DNA of 41,639 nt from Bdellovibrionales bacterium (GTDB lineage Bacteria > Bdellovibrionota > Bdellovibrionia > Bdellovibrionales > JAGQZY01): NCBI GenBank assembly GCA_020435205.1, contig JAGQZY010000016.1, positions 1 to 41,639 on the forward strand, given 5' to 3'. The notes beneath the pieces are model-generated. The model had not been told where the DNA came from and ran no database searches. It saw nothing but the letters and a program-made list of their open reading frames with translations. Shown here piece after piece: positions 24,513 to 34,628 of the stretch. Within the stretch, counting starts at the first letter, position 1. Each line of letters starts with the position of its first letter. The translations under genes and the position numbers were made by a program.

Positions 24513-25561
24513 GACTTTTGAGCCCAGCCTCCCAGTGGCTTGGATTTTCGTTTGATTGACCAAATCAAAAAACCGAATCCCACGATAAGCATCCAAAGGC
24601 TGATGAACTGCCCACGGCTGATCCCAAGAGGCTGCTGACTGAGGTCAGAGATATGGGCATCAGGTAAGCGAAACTGCTCGTTGAAAATACGACCCAGACC
24701 ATAAATGATAATGAATATAGAACCAATAATCCCTGGTTTCCGGGGTTTACGCCACAACCATAATGTGATGATTAAAGGGATGAGCCCCTCAGTGAGAGCC
24801 GCATAAAGCTGGGAAGGGTGTCTAGGTTCCAAGGCCTTCCCAACGGCTTCAGTGACCTGCTCGTTATGGTTCTGAACCTGTTCGATGATTTCATTGGCCA
24901 CACTATAAAATTTTGAGCGGTATCTGGGGATATTGGAAAGCCAAAGGTTCCAATCAGAAGGAGAAATACCTAGGGTGGCCACAGTGTCTTTGAGTTTTGG
25001 CAGGTTTTCTGGTTCATAGCCGACCCAGCGAAAAATATCTTGGGGGAATTTCACGGCGAAAATGTAACTGGCGTCACAAACTCGTCCCATGAGCTCACCA
25101 TTGGCAAAATTGGCAAGCCTTCCAAGAAAAATCCCAATCATTGCGCCGACAACGGTCAGATCACCGAGATGAGGGAACTCAATCTTATGGCGCCAACTGA
25201 AGTAAGCACAAGCGAGCCACACTCCGATGAATCCACCATGGCTAGCCATTCCCCCTTCCCAGACGGCGAGGACCCCCCAGAAGGGAAAATCGGGGCGGAA
25301 ATCTGTAAATAAACTAGGACTGTAAAAAAGGGCGTAACCTAGACGTCCCCCAAGAAGAACGCCAAGAATCAAAGTGGTCAGAAAATCGGAAACCTGCTCC
25401 ACAGTCATAGGAGAGATCTTCTTGTCTGAAAACCATTTCATGAAGAAAAAGGCGCAAATAAAGCCAGTGACATAGGCGAGGCCATACCAGCGCACACCAA
25501 TAGAGTCGGTAAACTGAATGAGAAAGGGGTCTAAATCGTGGACCCAGACTTTGTGTTCCAT
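24509..25561 (-). CDS. lgt: Phosphatidylglycerol-prolipoprotein diacylglyceryl transferase
   Basis: Attaches diacylglycerol to the lipobox cysteine of exported prolipoproteins, the first step of lipoprotein maturation in the inner membrane. Seven membrane segments are predicted. Conserved family motifs: IGVRWYGLAY, GGRLGYALFY, the MASHGGFIG loop (His108), FLGRLANFANGE (about 145-156), RHPSQLYAALTEG (about 247-259) and RIFNEQFRLPDAH. It is 350 residues long against about 290 in E. coli; the excess lies mainly between GRVCD and RHPS (about 165-245), an enlarged periplasmic segment. No good ribosome binding site precedes the ATG; a possible TTGTCT-16-TAAACT promoter (TAAACT at 25569-25574) ends seven bases before it. 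The window encodes at least seven likely substrates. Confidence 0.96.
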   Translation of the reverse strand: MEHKVWVHDLDPFLIQFTDSIGVRWYGLAYVTGFICAFFFMKWFSDKKISPMTVEQVSDFLTTLILGVLLGGRLGYALFYSPSLFTDFRPDFPFWGVLAVWEGGMASHGGFIGVWLACAYFSWRHKIEFPHLGDLTVVGAMIGIFLGRLANFANGELMGRVCDASYIFAVKFPQDIFRWVGYEPENLPKLKDTVATLGISPSDWNLWLSNIPRYRSKFYSVANEIIEQVQNHNEQVTEAVGKALEPRHPSQLYAALTEGLIPLIITLWLWRKPRKPGIIGSIFIIIYGLGRIFNEQFRLPDAHISDLSQQPLGISRGQFISLWMLIVGFGFLIWSIKRKSKPLGGWAQKS

Positions 25562-25758
25562 GGGGTCCAGTTTATTCGAGAATAGCTCGCAGACAAGTCA
25601 AATTGGTCTGGATTCTAGGCAGGGTGTCAGAGAGGAGCCAGAAAAGTGGGCACCCTACGACTAGAAAGGGACCAGCCAGCCTGCACGAGGGCTTTTCAGC
25701 TTGGTATAAATAGGGTAAGAGATGATGCATACATAGTATAGATACAGCGAGGTCCCCC

Positions 25759-28479
25759 TTGAAGTTTTCGTCGATCCAGCGAGCCAATTTAGAGTATTTG
25801 GAAAACCTCTATCAAATCTACCAAACCAACCCAGACCAATTGGAGGAAAGCTGGCAGGCTTTTTTTGCCGGTGTGGACTTCAATAAGGATATTGGCGGGG
25901 GCATGTCCTCCAAGGAGTTGGACGCTTACCACTTGATCCAGGCCTATCGGGATTACGGTCACTTTGAAGCCAACTTGGATCCCTTAAGTTCACAAAACGC
26001 CACTGGCGATTTAGCTTTGAGTAAATTCAATTTAAGTGAATCCGATTTAGATAAAACTTTCGCCGTTGGTCAGCTCGTAGGAATGCCCAATGCCACCCTT
26101 CGTGACATCGTCAATCATTTGAAAAAGTGCTATTGTGGAACCATCACTGTGCAGGTGGCCGATGCCGTCAAAGGTGTACGCGATTGGTTTTATGGGGAGT
26201 TTGAAAGTGCTGTGGCAGCACCAGCCCCTGAAAAGAAAAAGCAAATTTTTGAACAACTGGCTCGCACAGAATCTTTAGAAAAGTTTTTGCACACTCGTTT
26301 TGTTGGCGCCAAGCGATTTTCTATCGAAGGCGGGGACTCTTTGATTCCACAACTTGAGCATTTGGTGGAGAAGGGTGTCGAGCTTGGTGTTGAAGAGATT
26401 GTGATCGGTATGGCCCATCGAGGCCGTTTGAATGTTTTGGTCAATTTTATGGATCAAGCCGTGGAAGAGACTCTGGCGCAATTTGACGGTCATTACGACG
26501 TGAATGAAAACTATGATGGCGATGTGAAGTATCACCTAGGTCAGTCTGCTGACAAAAAAACAGCCAAAGGCAATTGCCATGTTTCCTTGGCTTTTAACCC
26601 CAGTCACTTGGAAGCGGTGAATCCGGTTGTGTGCGGGATGACTCGTGCCAAGCAAAGATTGAGAGTGGATACGGCTGATCGCAAAAAAGTGGTGCCGGTG
26701 CAAATTCATGGGGATGCCGCTTTTGCGGGTCAGGGTGTGGTGTCTGAAACTCTGCAATTGGCGCAACTGAAAGGCTACACCGTCGGTGGCAGTATTCATA
26801 TTATTATTGATAACCAAGTGGGCTTTACGACCGATCCAGAAAGCAGTCGTTCTTCACCCTACGCTTCGGATGTGGCTAAATCTCAGCAGGTGCCAGTGAT
26901 TCATGTCAATGGTGACGATCCTGAGGCTTGTGTACGCGCCATGGATATTGCCATTCGGTTTCGACAAAAATTTGGCCGCGATGTTTTGATTAATCTCACT
27001 TGTTACCGTCGTTTTGGTCATAATGAAGGTGATGAGCCAGCTTATACTCAGCCGGCGATGTACAAAACCATTAAAGGGCATGCCACGATTAAAGATTTGT
27101 ACGCCAAAAAGTTGATCCAAGAAAAAGTGATTGATGATAACTATGCCAAAAGCTTTTTTCAGGAAAAGATCGATAATTTACAGACGATCCTTGATGGGGT
27201 GCGCGCCAATCCGCCGAAATGGGAAGTGCAAGCTTTTGGTGGTTTTTGGAAGGGCCTTCGCCGCAGCCAACCCGACGATTTTTTAAAAACTTGGGATACC
27301 ACGACTAAGCTTGAGACCTTGCAGAAGGTGGGGCAGAAGCTCACCACAATTCCCAATGGATTTCATCTTCATCGTAAATTGGAAAAACTGGTTGAGCACC
27401 GCACGGCGATGGTCAAAGGCGAAATGCCGGTGGATTGGGGGATGGGGGAGTTGTTGTCCTATGGGAGCCTCATTCTTGAAGGACATTCTGTGCGTTTGTC
27501 TGGACAGGACTGCATTCGCGGAACCTTTACCCACCGTCACTCTTGTTTTTTTGATACTCAAACGGGTGAGCTTTATAACCCTTTGGCGCAGCTTCGCGAT
27601 GACAAAGAATTTTGTGTTTACAACAGCTCTTTGTCAGAAATGGCTGTGCTTGGCTTTGAATATGGCAACTCTAGTAGTGATCCCACCTTCCTCAATATTT
27701 GGGAAGCTCAGTTTGGTGATTTTGCTAATGGAGCTCAAATCATTATTGACCAGTTCATTGCCAGTGGTGAGCATAAGTGGAAGCGTCTAAGCGGATTGGT
27801 TATGTTGCTGCCCCATGGTTATGAGGGGCAGGGTCCTGAACACTCCAGTGCCAGATTAGAAAGGTTCTTACAACTTTGTGCGCAAAACAATATGCAAGTC
27901 TGCAACTTAACGACTCCAGCGCAACTCTTTCATGTGTTTCGTCGGCAAATGTTGCGACCCTTCCGGGTACCACTTGTGATTATGTCGCCGAAGTCCTTAC
28001 TTCGTCACCCGAAAGTGGTGAGCACTCTTGATGAGTTGACCAATGGTCACTTCCATGAGGTTATTGAAGACCAAGACGTTGCCATTGAAAAAGTTAAGCG
28101 CGTGGTTTTAGTGAGCGGAAAACTTTATTATGATCTTCTCGCTAAACGGGAAGAGTTGGGTGGAGAGGATGTCGCTCTCGTTCGAGTGGAACAGCTGTAT
28201 CCATTCCCAGGTTATTTATTGAAAACCATTTTGCAAAAAGCCAAAAACTGCCAATCCGTGGTGTGGGCTCAAGAGGAGCCACAAAACATGGGGTCTTGGC
28301 ATTACATCTGTCACCCCATTCGTGATTTAATGGATGAATGTGGTTTGGGGGCTTTAACTTTGCAATACATTGGGCGAGGTTTTCGAGCAAGCCCAGCAAC
28401 AGGTTCTGGCAAATTACATGCAGAAGAACAACAAAAAATAGTCAACGAAGTGTTTTCACTCAACAAAGGACGGAAGTGA
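25759..28479 (+). CDS. sucA: 2-oxoglutarate dehydrogenase E1 component
   Basis: Thiamine-diphosphate-dependent decarboxylase that starts oxidation of 2-oxoglutarate to succinyl-CoA in the citric acid cycle. The 906 residues match the family. The N-terminal helix that docks E2 ([26 protein letters not shown], split here by position 10-35), [34 protein letters not shown], the thiamine/Mg site region [11 protein letters not shown] and [13 protein letters not shown] are all present. The start is TTG at 25759, with GAGG about six bases upstream; the first in-frame ATG (residue 49) would remove the E2-docking helix. The 197-base region before it is AT-rich near 25700-25745 (TATAAA, TATAGA), the likely promoter. 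Heads the sucA-sucB-lpd operon. Confidence 0.96.
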   Translation: MKFSSIQRANLEYLENLYQIYQTNPDQLEESWQAFFAGVDFNKDIGGGMSSKELDAYHLIQAYRDYGHFEANLDPLSSQNATGDLALSKFNLSESDLDKTFAVGQLVGMPNATLRDIVNHLKKCYCGTITVQVADAVKGVRDWFYGEFESAVAAPAPEKKKQIFEQLARTESLEKFLHTRFVGAKRFSIEGGDSLIPQLEHLVEKGVELGVEEIVIGMAHRGRLNVLVNFMDQAVEETLAQFDGHYDVNENYDGDVKYHLGQSADKKTAKGNCHVSLAFNPSHLEAVNPVVCGMTRAKQRLRVDTADRKKVVPVQIHGDAAFAGQGVVSETLQLAQLKGYTVGGSIHIIIDNQVGFTTDPESSRSSPYASDVAKSQQVPVIHVNGDDPEACVRAMDIAIRFRQKFGRDVLINLTCYRRFGHNEGDEPAYTQPAMYKTIKGHATIKDLYAKKLIQEKVIDDNYAKSFFQEKIDNLQTILDGVRANPPKWEVQAFGGFWKGLRRSQPDDFLKTWDTTTKLETLQKVGQKLTTIPNGFHLHRKLEKLVEHRTAMVKGEMPVDWGMGELLSYGSLILEGHSVRLSGQDCIRGTFTHRHSCFFDTQTGELYNPLAQLRDDKEFCVYNSSLSEMAVLGFEYGNSSSDPTFLNIWEAQFGDFANGAQIIIDQFIASGEHKWKRLSGLVMLLPHGYEGQGPEHSSARLERFLQLCAQNNMQVCNLTTPAQLFHVFRRQMLRPFRVPLVIMSPKSLLRHPKVVSTLDELTNGHFHEVIEDQDVAIEKVKRVVLVSGKLYYDLLAKREELGGEDVALVRVEQLYPFPGYLLKTILQKAKNCQSVVWAQEEPQNMGSWHYICHPIRDLMDECGLGALTLQYIGRGFRASPATGSGKLHAEEQQKIVNEVFSLNKGRK

Positions 28480-29714
28480 TGGATATTAAAGTGCCCGCTG
28501 TAGGAGAATCAGTCAGCGAAGCCACCATTGGTGAATGGGTTAAAAAATCGGGAGACTATGTCAACCGCGATGAAATCATTCTGGTTTTAGAAACAGACAA
28601 AGCCAGCGTGGAAGTGGTTGCTGAAGATTCTGGTGTTTTACAAACCAAAGCCGAAGAAGGGGACACTGTAGAAATCGGTGCCGTGGTTGCCACTTTGGAT
28701 ACCAGTGCCGAAGCCCCAGCCGGAGCTGCTAAAACGGAAGCGCCAAAGGCACAGGCCCCTGCGCCGGCAACAAGCAATGGCGGCGGTATGACCGCGCCAA
28801 AGCCCGCACCACAACCACAAATGGCTGCGGCTCCCGTTCCTGAAGGATTGTCGCCCGCCGTGCGCCGAGTGGTCAGTGAAACGGGTATGGATGTCGCCGG
28901 TATGCAGGGGACAGGTCGTGGTGGTCGTTTGACCAAGGCTGACGTTTTGCAAGGCCCAGCCAAGACGCCGGCGTCAACACCTGCGCAAAAAGGCCCGAGC
29001 CGAGATTCTTTGCCGGGTTCCATTGACCGAGTTCCTATGACCACCATTCGCAAACGCATTGCTGAGCGCTTAGTGAATGCACAGCAAACCGCTGCAATTT
29101 TGACCACTTTCAATGAAGTGGACATGTCGGCCCTCATGAAAATTCGCAACCAGTACAAAGAAACTTTTGAAAAGCAGCATGGTGTGCGTTTGGGTTTTAT
29201 GGGCTTTTTTGTCAAAGCTGCCATTGAAGCTTTAAAAGCCTATCCTGCAGTGAATGCTTCTATTGAAGGCACGGATATTCTGTATAAAAACTTTTTTAAT
29301 ATTGGTATTGCCGTGAGCTCACCCAAAGGTTTGGTGGTTCCTGTGTTAAAAGATGCAGACCAAATGACTTTGGCGCAAATTGAAGGAGCTATCACGGACT
29401 ACGCTATCAAAGCGCGCGATGGTAAAATCACGATTGACGATATGAGTGGCGGGACTTTTACTATCAGTAATGGTGGTGTGTTTGGCTCACTCATGTCGAC
29501 ACCCATCCTCAATCCCCCGCAGTCGGGAATTTTAGGAATGCACAAAATTGAAAAACGCCCCGTGGTGGTGGATGATCAAGTGGTGGTTCGTCCGATGATG
29601 TATCTAGCTCTTTCTTATGATCATCGCATGATCGATGGTAAAGAGTCGGTGAGTTTCTTGGTGAAAATTAAAGAATGTATTGAAGATCCTTCGCGAATTT
29701 TATTGCAGGTTTAG
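28479..29714 (+). CDS. sucB: 2-oxoglutarate dehydrogenase E2 (dihydrolipoyl succinyltransferase)
   Basis: Core enzyme that transfers the succinyl group to coenzyme A. The 411 residues show the standard order: lipoyl domain (1-75) with Lys41 in [11 protein letters not shown] as the lipoylated residue; an Ala/Pro-rich swinging arm (77-120); the peripheral subunit-binding domain (about 122-158, [15 protein letters not shown]...[12 protein letters not shown]); and the catalytic domain (about 180-411) ending with SYDHRMIDG, where His382 is catalytic. The ATG overlaps the sucA stop (TGATG), so translation is coupled. A longer frame upstream inside sucA is rejected because it precedes the lipoyl domain without homology. 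One lipoyl domain, as in E. coli SucB. Confidence 0.97.
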   Translation: MDIKVPAVGESVSEATIGEWVKKSGDYVNRDEIILVLETDKASVEVVAEDSGVLQTKAEEGDTVEIGAVVATLDTSAEAPAGAAKTEAPKAQAPAPATSNGGGMTAPKPAPQPQMAAAPVPEGLSPAVRRVVSETGMDVAGMQGTGRGGRLTKADVLQGPAKTPASTPAQKGPSRDSLPGSIDRVPMTTIRKRIAERLVNAQQTAAILTTFNEVDMSALMKIRNQYKETFEKQHGVRLGFMGFFVKAAIEALKAYPAVNASIEGTDILYKNFFNIGIAVSSPKGLVVPVLKDADQMTLAQIEGAITDYAIKARDGKITIDDMSGGTFTISNGGVFGSLMSTPILNPPQSGILGMHKIEKRPVVVDDQVVVRPMMYLALSYDHRMIDGKESVSFLVKIKECIEDPSRILLQV

Positions 29715-29725
29715 GAGAGTCGAGG

Positions 29726-31126
29726 ATGTCAGAAGTGTTTGATGTTGTAATTATTGGTGCAGGTCCCGGTGGTTATGTTGGAGCGGTTCGCGCAGCCCAA
29801 CTGGGTCTCAAAACAGCGGTTGTGGAAAAAGACAGCACTCTTGGCGGAACTTGCCTCAACGTAGGCTGTATTCCCTCTAAAGCCCTTTTGGATTCCAGTG
29901 AGCATTTTGCTCAAGTTCAGCATGAATTTGCAGACCATGGAATCGAAGTCAGTGGGGTAAAGTTGAATTTGCCCGCTATGATGAAGAGAAAAGAAAAAGT
30001 GGTGGCTGACCTTACGGGTGGTATCAAATACCTTTTTGAAAAAAATAAAATCACTAGCTTTAACGGCATTGGAAAAATTCTTGCCCCTGGTCAAGTGGAA
30101 GTCCAAGGCAAAGACACTCAAGTCATTGAAGCCAAAAATATCATTATTGGTACAGGTTCTGTTCCCGTTGAACTTCCTTTTATCCCTTTTGACGGGAAAA
30201 ATATTGTCTCTTCTACGGAGGCTCTTTGTTTCGACAAAGTTCCTACACATTTAATTGTGGTGGGTGGAGGAGCTATTGGTCTTGAGATGGGCTCAGTGTG
30301 GATGCGTTTAGGGGCGAAAGTCACAGTGATTGAGTTCGCGGATAAAATTTGTGGCCCAATGGATTCACAAATTTCAAAAGATCTTTTACGAATTCTTAAA
30401 AAGCAGGGTATGGAGTTTATGCTCTCCACCAAAGTCACTGGCGGCTCTGCTAAAGGTGGTAAAGTCACCATTGATTTCGAATCGGTTAAAGACGGCAAAC
30501 CGGGTTCTATTGAAGGTGATAAAGTTTTGATCGCCGTCGGACGCAAGCCTTTCACGCAAGGTTTAGGCTTGGAGAACGTGGGTGTTAAAACCGATGAGCG
30601 CGGCTTTGTGTTGATTGACGATCACTTTCAAACCAGTGTTCCGGGCATTTATGCCATGGGCGATGTGGTGGGTGGGGCTATGCTAGCTCACAAAGCCGAA
30701 GAAGAGGGTGTCGCCATTGCTGAAATCTTGGCTGGTCACTCTGGACATGTGAACTATAACACAGTCCCTTCTGTTATTTACACTTGGCCAGAGGTCGCCG
30801 GTGTGGGTCAAACCGAAGATGAATTAAAGGCGCAAAACATCCCCTATAATGTAGGAAGTTTTCCATTTACAGCCAACGGTAGAGCTAAGGCTATGAACTG
30901 CACTGATGGTAAGGTCAAAGTTCTTGCTGATAAAAACACGGACCAAGTTTTAGGGGTGCATATCGTTGGCCCTAGAGCGTCGGATATGATTGCTGAAGCG
31001 GTGGTCGCCATGGAGTTTTATGCCAGTAGCGAAGATATCGCTCGCAGCTTCCATGCCCATCCAACCCTTGCCGAAGTGATGCGTGAGGCAGCCCTAGCCG
31101 TCGACAAGCGCGCCCGCCAAATGTAA
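29726..31126 (+). CDS. lpd: Dihydrolipoyl dehydrogenase (E3)
   Basis: FAD-dependent flavoenzyme that reoxidises the dihydrolipoyl arm of SucB with NAD+. 466 residues. The FAD-binding GAGPGG is at 11-16; the redox-active disulfide is Cys43-Cys48 in GGTCLNVGCIPSK; the NAD-binding loop is VVGGGAIGLEMG; the second FAD motif is GIYAMGDVVGG; and the C-terminal dimerisation domain carries the catalytic HAHPTLAEV His-Glu pair. It follows sucB by 11 bases with GGAGAG as ribosome binding site and closes the complex operon. The same E3 may serve other lipoyl enzymes of the cell. Confidence 0.97.
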   Translation: MSEVFDVVIIGAGPGGYVGAVRAAQLGLKTAVVEKDSTLGGTCLNVGCIPSKALLDSSEHFAQVQHEFADHGIEVSGVKLNLPAMMKRKEKVVADLTGGIKYLFEKNKITSFNGIGKILAPGQVEVQGKDTQVIEAKNIIIGTGSVPVELPFIPFDGKNIVSSTEALCFDKVPTHLIVVGGGAIGLEMGSVWMRLGAKVTVIEFADKICGPMDSQISKDLLRILKKQGMEFMLSTKVTGGSAKGGKVTIDFESVKDGKPGSIEGDKVLIAVGRKPFTQGLGLENVGVKTDERGFVLIDDHFQTSVPGIYAMGDVVGGAMLAHKAEEEGVAIAEILAGHSGHVNYNTVPSVIYTWPEVAGVGQTEDELKAQNIPYNVGSFPFTANGRAKAMNCTDGKVKVLADKNTDQVLGVHIVGPRASDMIAEAVVAMEFYASSEDIARSFHAHPTLAEVMREAALAVDKRARQM

Positions 31127-31228
31127 CGGCGCGCAACGGTTCTCTGGTTCCATATTGGCCTGAAAGTACTGGATTCTCCCTCTATGAGAAGGTAAGACAT
31201 GCCTGTCTAACCAAACAAAGAGAGAATC

Positions 31229-32587
31229 ATGACCAAACCTCAAGATCGCACCTTTTTGGGCCATCCCGTTGGATTGTTTATTCTATTTTTCACAGAAATG
31301 TGGGAACGCTTTTCTTACTACGGAATGCGCGTGCTTTTGGTCCTTTATATGGCCAAGCACCTTATCCAAAGCGGTCGTGATGGCAACTATATTTGGGGCT
31401 TTGATTTCATTCAATCCATGCTCGCCAACGTGTTTGGGGCGACTGAAATCCAACCCATGGCTTCACAAATTTATGGGCTTTATACTTTCTTGGTTTACTT
31501 CACTCCCTTTTTTGGTGGGATTTTAGCGGATCGCTATATTGGTCAAAAAAAGAGCATCATTATTGGTGGCGTGCTTATGTCCATAGGCCACTTCTTGATG
31601 GCCTTTGAAAGTATGTTTTTTTTAGCTCTTCTTTTTTTAATTTTTGGTAATGGATGTTTTAAACCCAATATTTCTACACAAGTCGGTGGTTTGTACCCAG
31701 AAGGGGATCCTCGTCGGGATTCCGCTTTCACCATTTTCTATATGGGGATCAATCTAGGTGCGCTATTGTCGCCAATCATTTGTGGAACCCTTGGAGAACT
31801 TTGGGGCTGGCATTACGGGTTTACAGCGGCTGGGTTTGGAATGGTTCTTGGTTTGTTTATTTATCTTTGGGGACAAAAATATCTTCCACAACAAGATCAA
31901 ATTGTGAAAAAAGATCTCAGTCAAAAAACAGAAAAACAACCACTCACGGCCAATGAATGGAAAGCCGTAGGGGGCTTAGTGGCCCTCAGTTTGGTGAATA
32001 TTGTATTTTGGGGGATTTTTGAGCAGCAGGGGAATACGATGCAACTTCTTTCCACTGATCACACAGATTGGTCTTTAGGAAGTCTGACCATTCCCTCGAC
32101 GTGGTTACAAACTTTGAATCCTCTATTTATTTTTACCTGTGCCCCGATCATGATGTGGTACTGGAAGAAGCAGGGTAAAAAGCAGCTTTCGAGTGTGGCT
32201 AAAATGGCTGTGGGCTGTGTCCTCTTGGGGATTGGTTTTGTTTTTCTTATTTATGTTACGCAAGATTTTTCTGCACAAACACAAATTTCATTTCTCTGGT
32301 TCGTTCCCACAATGCTCGTGGTGACTCTGGGTGAGCTCTACTTGTCACCCATTGGCTTGTCTCTTGTGACCAAAGTGGCTCCTCCCCGAATGGTGGGAAT
32401 GATGATGGGGTGGTGGTTTTTGTCCACAGGCCTTGGTAACTACTTTGGCGGTTATCTCGGGACTTTTTATAGTTCTATGAGCAAGACTAGCTTTTTTACT
32501 ATGTTGATGATTCTTGGTGTGGCTGCGGGTGGCTATTTGTTTGTCCTGCAAAAACCACTGAAAAACGCCGTCGGTCACGACGTTTAA
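31229..32587 (+). CDS. POT family proton-dependent peptide transporter (first copy)
   Basis: A 452-residue inner-membrane importer of di- and tripeptides driven by protons. It has the family's ExxERFxYYG motif in TM1 (FFTEMWERFSYYGMR), a cytoplasmic loop with GGILADRYIGQKK, and the FYxxINxG motif in TM5 (FYMGINLGALLSP), with about 12-14 membrane segments. Start ATG 31229 with GAGAG. It lies 102 bases after lpd with no clear terminator between, so it may be transcribed partly from the sucA promoter. A second, clearly different POT gene follows after 15 bases; the two likely differ in peptide preference. Confidence 0.95.
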   Translation: MTKPQDRTFLGHPVGLFILFFTEMWERFSYYGMRVLLVLYMAKHLIQSGRDGNYIWGFDFIQSMLANVFGATEIQPMASQIYGLYTFLVYFTPFFGGILADRYIGQKKSIIIGGVLMSIGHFLMAFESMFFLALLFLIFGNGCFKPNISTQVGGLYPEGDPRRDSAFTIFYMGINLGALLSPIICGTLGELWGWHYGFTAAGFGMVLGLFIYLWGQKYLPQQDQIVKKDLSQKTEKQPLTANEWKAVGGLVALSLVNIVFWGIFEQQGNTMQLLSTDHTDWSLGSLTIPSTWLQTLNPLFIFTCAPIMMWYWKKQGKKQLSSVAKMAVGCVLLGIGFVFLIYVTQDFSAQTQISFLWFVPTMLVVTLGELYLSPIGLSLVTKVAPPRMVGMMMGWWFLSTGLGNYFGGYLGTFYSSMSKTSFFTMLMILGVAAGGYLFVLQKPLKNAVGHDV

Positions 32588-32602
32588 TTAAGGATTGTTA
32601 TT

Positions 32603-33946
32603 ATGAATGCGGCAACCCACGCTCAAGATAAGTTTCCTCCACAAATCAAATTTATCATCGGCAACGAGGGTTGCGAGCGTTTTAGCTTTTATGGCATGCG
32701 CGCCATCCTCACTGTCTTTATGGTTCAGTATTTGGCCATCAAAGAGGTGGATGCCACGGCTGTTTACCATATCTTTATTGCTGCCTGTTACTTGATGCCT
32801 TTGGCGGGCGGTTATTTAGCGGATCGCTTTTTTGGTAAGTATCATGTCATTCTTTACCTCTCACTTTTTTACTGTTTAGGTCATGGGGTTATTGCTCTTT
32901 TTGAAAACGAAATGGGTCTTTATTGGGGCTTGGGTCTTATTGCTATAGGTTCTGGCGGGATTAAACCCTGTGTGTCGGCTTTTGTCGGCGATCAGTTTCG
33001 CCCGGATCAAGATAATCTCATTAAAAAAGTTTATAATCTTTTTTATTGGATCATTAACTTTGGTTCGGCTTCATCAACGATTATCACCCCTCTTTTGCTA
33101 GCTTTCTTTAGTCCCAGTGTGGCTTTTGGAATCCCCGGTGTGCTTATGGCCATTGCCACTTTGATTTTTTGGAGTGGTCGCAAACATTATGTGAATGCTC
33201 CTCCTAGTGGCAAAAATCCACATAGCCTTCCCAGGGTTTTATTGTCAGCCATTAAAAATATTGGCGGTGGTTCTGGATTTTTAAATAACGCCAAAAAAGA
33301 TCATCCATCAGAAGCTGTGGACGCAGTCAAATCTGTATTTAATATCATGAAGATCTTTTTTGTGGCGGTTCCCGTATTTTGGGCTCTTTTTGATCAGCAT
33401 GGTTCCACTTGGGTGCACCAGGCTCGCGCTATGAAGCCCGACTTTTTAGGGATCACCATTCAACCCTCACAAATTCAGGCACTGAATCCTTTCATGGTGA
33501 TGACTTTGATCCCCATTTTTGTGTTTGGCATTTATCCTTGGGTGGGTAAGTTCTATAACCTGACTCCGTTAAGACGCATGGGGTGGGGTATGGTTATTGC
33601 TGCCTTTTCTTTTGTGCAAGTGGGTCTTATCCAATATGTGCTCGATGCAGGCACCCCGCTCAATATTGCTTGGCAGTTCTTCCCTTACTTAACCATCACC
33701 ATTGCTGAGGTGATGATCTCCATCACCGGCCTTGAGTTTGCCTACACACAGGCGCCCAAGAGTATGAAGTCAGTGATTATGAGCTTTTGGATGCTCACCA
33801 CATTTTTAGGTAACGTTTATGTGGCCTTTGTCGCGAAAATTAACGTTTTTGAAGGTGGGCATTTCTTTATGTTTTTTGCAGCATTGATGCTTGTCGTGGC
33901 CGGTGCTTTTGCTTGGCTCGCTTCTAGCTACAAATACCAAAACTAG
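32603..33946 (+). CDS. POT family proton-dependent peptide transporter (second copy)
   Basis: A 447-residue paralogue of the preceding transporter. TM1 has EGCERFSFYGMR, the first loop GGYLADRFFGKYH and TM5 FYWIINFGSAS, so the proton- and peptide-binding ExxER and the FYxxINxG motifs are kept. A larger cytoplasmic region is present between the halves (about 195-240, with SGKNPHSLPR and NNAKKDHPSEAVDAVKS). It starts 15 bases after the first copy with AAGGATTG upstream, so both are in one operon. The divergence between the copies is far beyond a recent duplication. A GC-rich hairpin follows the stop before the convergent gene. Confidence 0.95.
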   Translation: MNAATHAQDKFPPQIKFIIGNEGCERFSFYGMRAILTVFMVQYLAIKEVDATAVYHIFIAACYLMPLAGGYLADRFFGKYHVILYLSLFYCLGHGVIALFENEMGLYWGLGLIAIGSGGIKPCVSAFVGDQFRPDQDNLIKKVYNLFYWIINFGSASSTIITPLLLAFFSPSVAFGIPGVLMAIATLIFWSGRKHYVNAPPSGKNPHSLPRVLLSAIKNIGGGSGFLNNAKKDHPSEAVDAVKSVFNIMKIFFVAVPVFWALFDQHGSTWVHQARAMKPDFLGITIQPSQIQALNPFMVMTLIPIFVFGIYPWVGKFYNLTPLRRMGWGMVIAAFSFVQVGLIQYVLDAGTPLNIAWQFFPYLTITIAEVMISITGLEFAYTQAPKSMKSVIMSFWMLTTFLGNVYVAFVAKINVFEGGHFFMFFAALMLVVAGAFAWLASSYKYQN

Positions 33947-33966
33947 TGGGGCGGGGAGCCCCTACT
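33945..33966. terminator. GC-rich hairpin between convergent genes
   Basis: GGGGC (33948-33952) pairs with GCCCC (33958-33962) around a five-base loop, with AGT/ACT extending the stem past a bulge. There is no strong T tract on either side, so its use as a terminator is uncertain; position between two converging genes favours it. Confidence 0.4.
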
Positions 33967-33971
33967 CTGCC

Positions 33972-34580
33972 TTAGATTTTGGAGAGAAGACCTTTTCCGA
34001 TATTCAATGTGGTATTCTTTCGTCCCACCTTGTAAACCAAATCATAGAGAAATTTGGCGTCGTCGGGGTGGATGAGAATGGAGCCGCGGGAACAAGCGTA
34101 GCCTTTTTCTAGGCAGGTTTTCCCTGTTACTGAAATAGATCTATTGGGGAGGAGGTTAACCCGAGTCTTTCCCCGCAAATTAATGGACGCAATTTGAAAA
34201 GCGCGGCGAAACCAAATCACATGATCTCTTTTGAGTCCGGGATACATTTTTGACTGAAAATGCTCTTGCAGCCGATCAGGGCGATAGTTGTGTGTCGGTG
34301 GAGTGTTGTATCTTCGATCGGGGAGATAGCCGTCCTCATAGATTTTAGGAATATAGGTCGTCTTCCCTGTGCTGGCTGGGATGATGAGACTACGCACTAT
34401 GCCTTCAGAATCTAGCATGTTGACCATCAAACGCTGTCCACCATCAGCACTAAGGCCTGTGTCCACGATGATTTCTATTTGTACTACTTTCTCTGTGGAT
34501 AGGTCCTGATTGGTATCATCAGCGACAGACAAATAGGGGGTGAGTAAAATCAGCGCTAAAGCCACTAGGGGTTTGGCCAT
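33972..34580 (-). CDS. L,D-transpeptidase-fold protein lacking catalytic Cys and His
   Basis: A 202-residue exported protein (signal about 1-20, ending YLSVA) with the YkuD fold: QRLMVNMLDSEGIVRSLIIPASTGK is the first hairpin, TYIPKIYEDGYLPDRR the 'TP-x-G-x-y' region, and SRGSILIHPDDAKFLYDLV aligns with the catalytic signature SHGC-(I/V)-R-(L/M)-x-x-x-DA-x-x-LYDLV. In active enzymes this stretch has His and Cys; here they are Arg165 and Ser167. The upstream A-x-HG motif is also replaced (ASIN, 131-134). Cys163 lies near but is out of register. The protein therefore looks like a pseudoenzyme that may bind peptidoglycan without crosslinking it. Start ATG 34580 has a good AAGGAG site. The fold call is firm by pattern; loss of activity is inference. 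Confidence 0.75.
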   Translation of the reverse strand: MAKPLVALALILLTPYLSVADDTNQDLSTEKVVQIEIIVDTGLSADGGQRLMVNMLDSEGIVRSLIIPASTGKTTYIPKIYEDGYLPDRRYNTPPTHNYRPDRLQEHFQSKMYPGLKRDHVIWFRRAFQIASINLRGKTRVNLLPNRSISVTGKTCLEKGYACSRGSILIHPDDAKFLYDLVYKVGRKNTTLNIGKGLLSKI

Positions 34581-34628
34581 AATGAGTTCTCCTTCTAGGG
34601 ATATTCTATGATAGAGAAAGTTATAGCA

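Noticed and set aside
24548-24572. TTTGATT/AATCAAA perfect inverted repeat near the lgt 3' end
   Set aside because: It lies inside lgt coding sequence and is not followed by a T tract on either strand; likely chance.
28556-29224. A 222-codon open frame antisense to sucB
   Set aside because: It is opposite the lipoyl and Ala/Pro linker region of sucB, has biased Ala/Ser composition expected from a GC-rich antisense frame, and no ribosome binding site.
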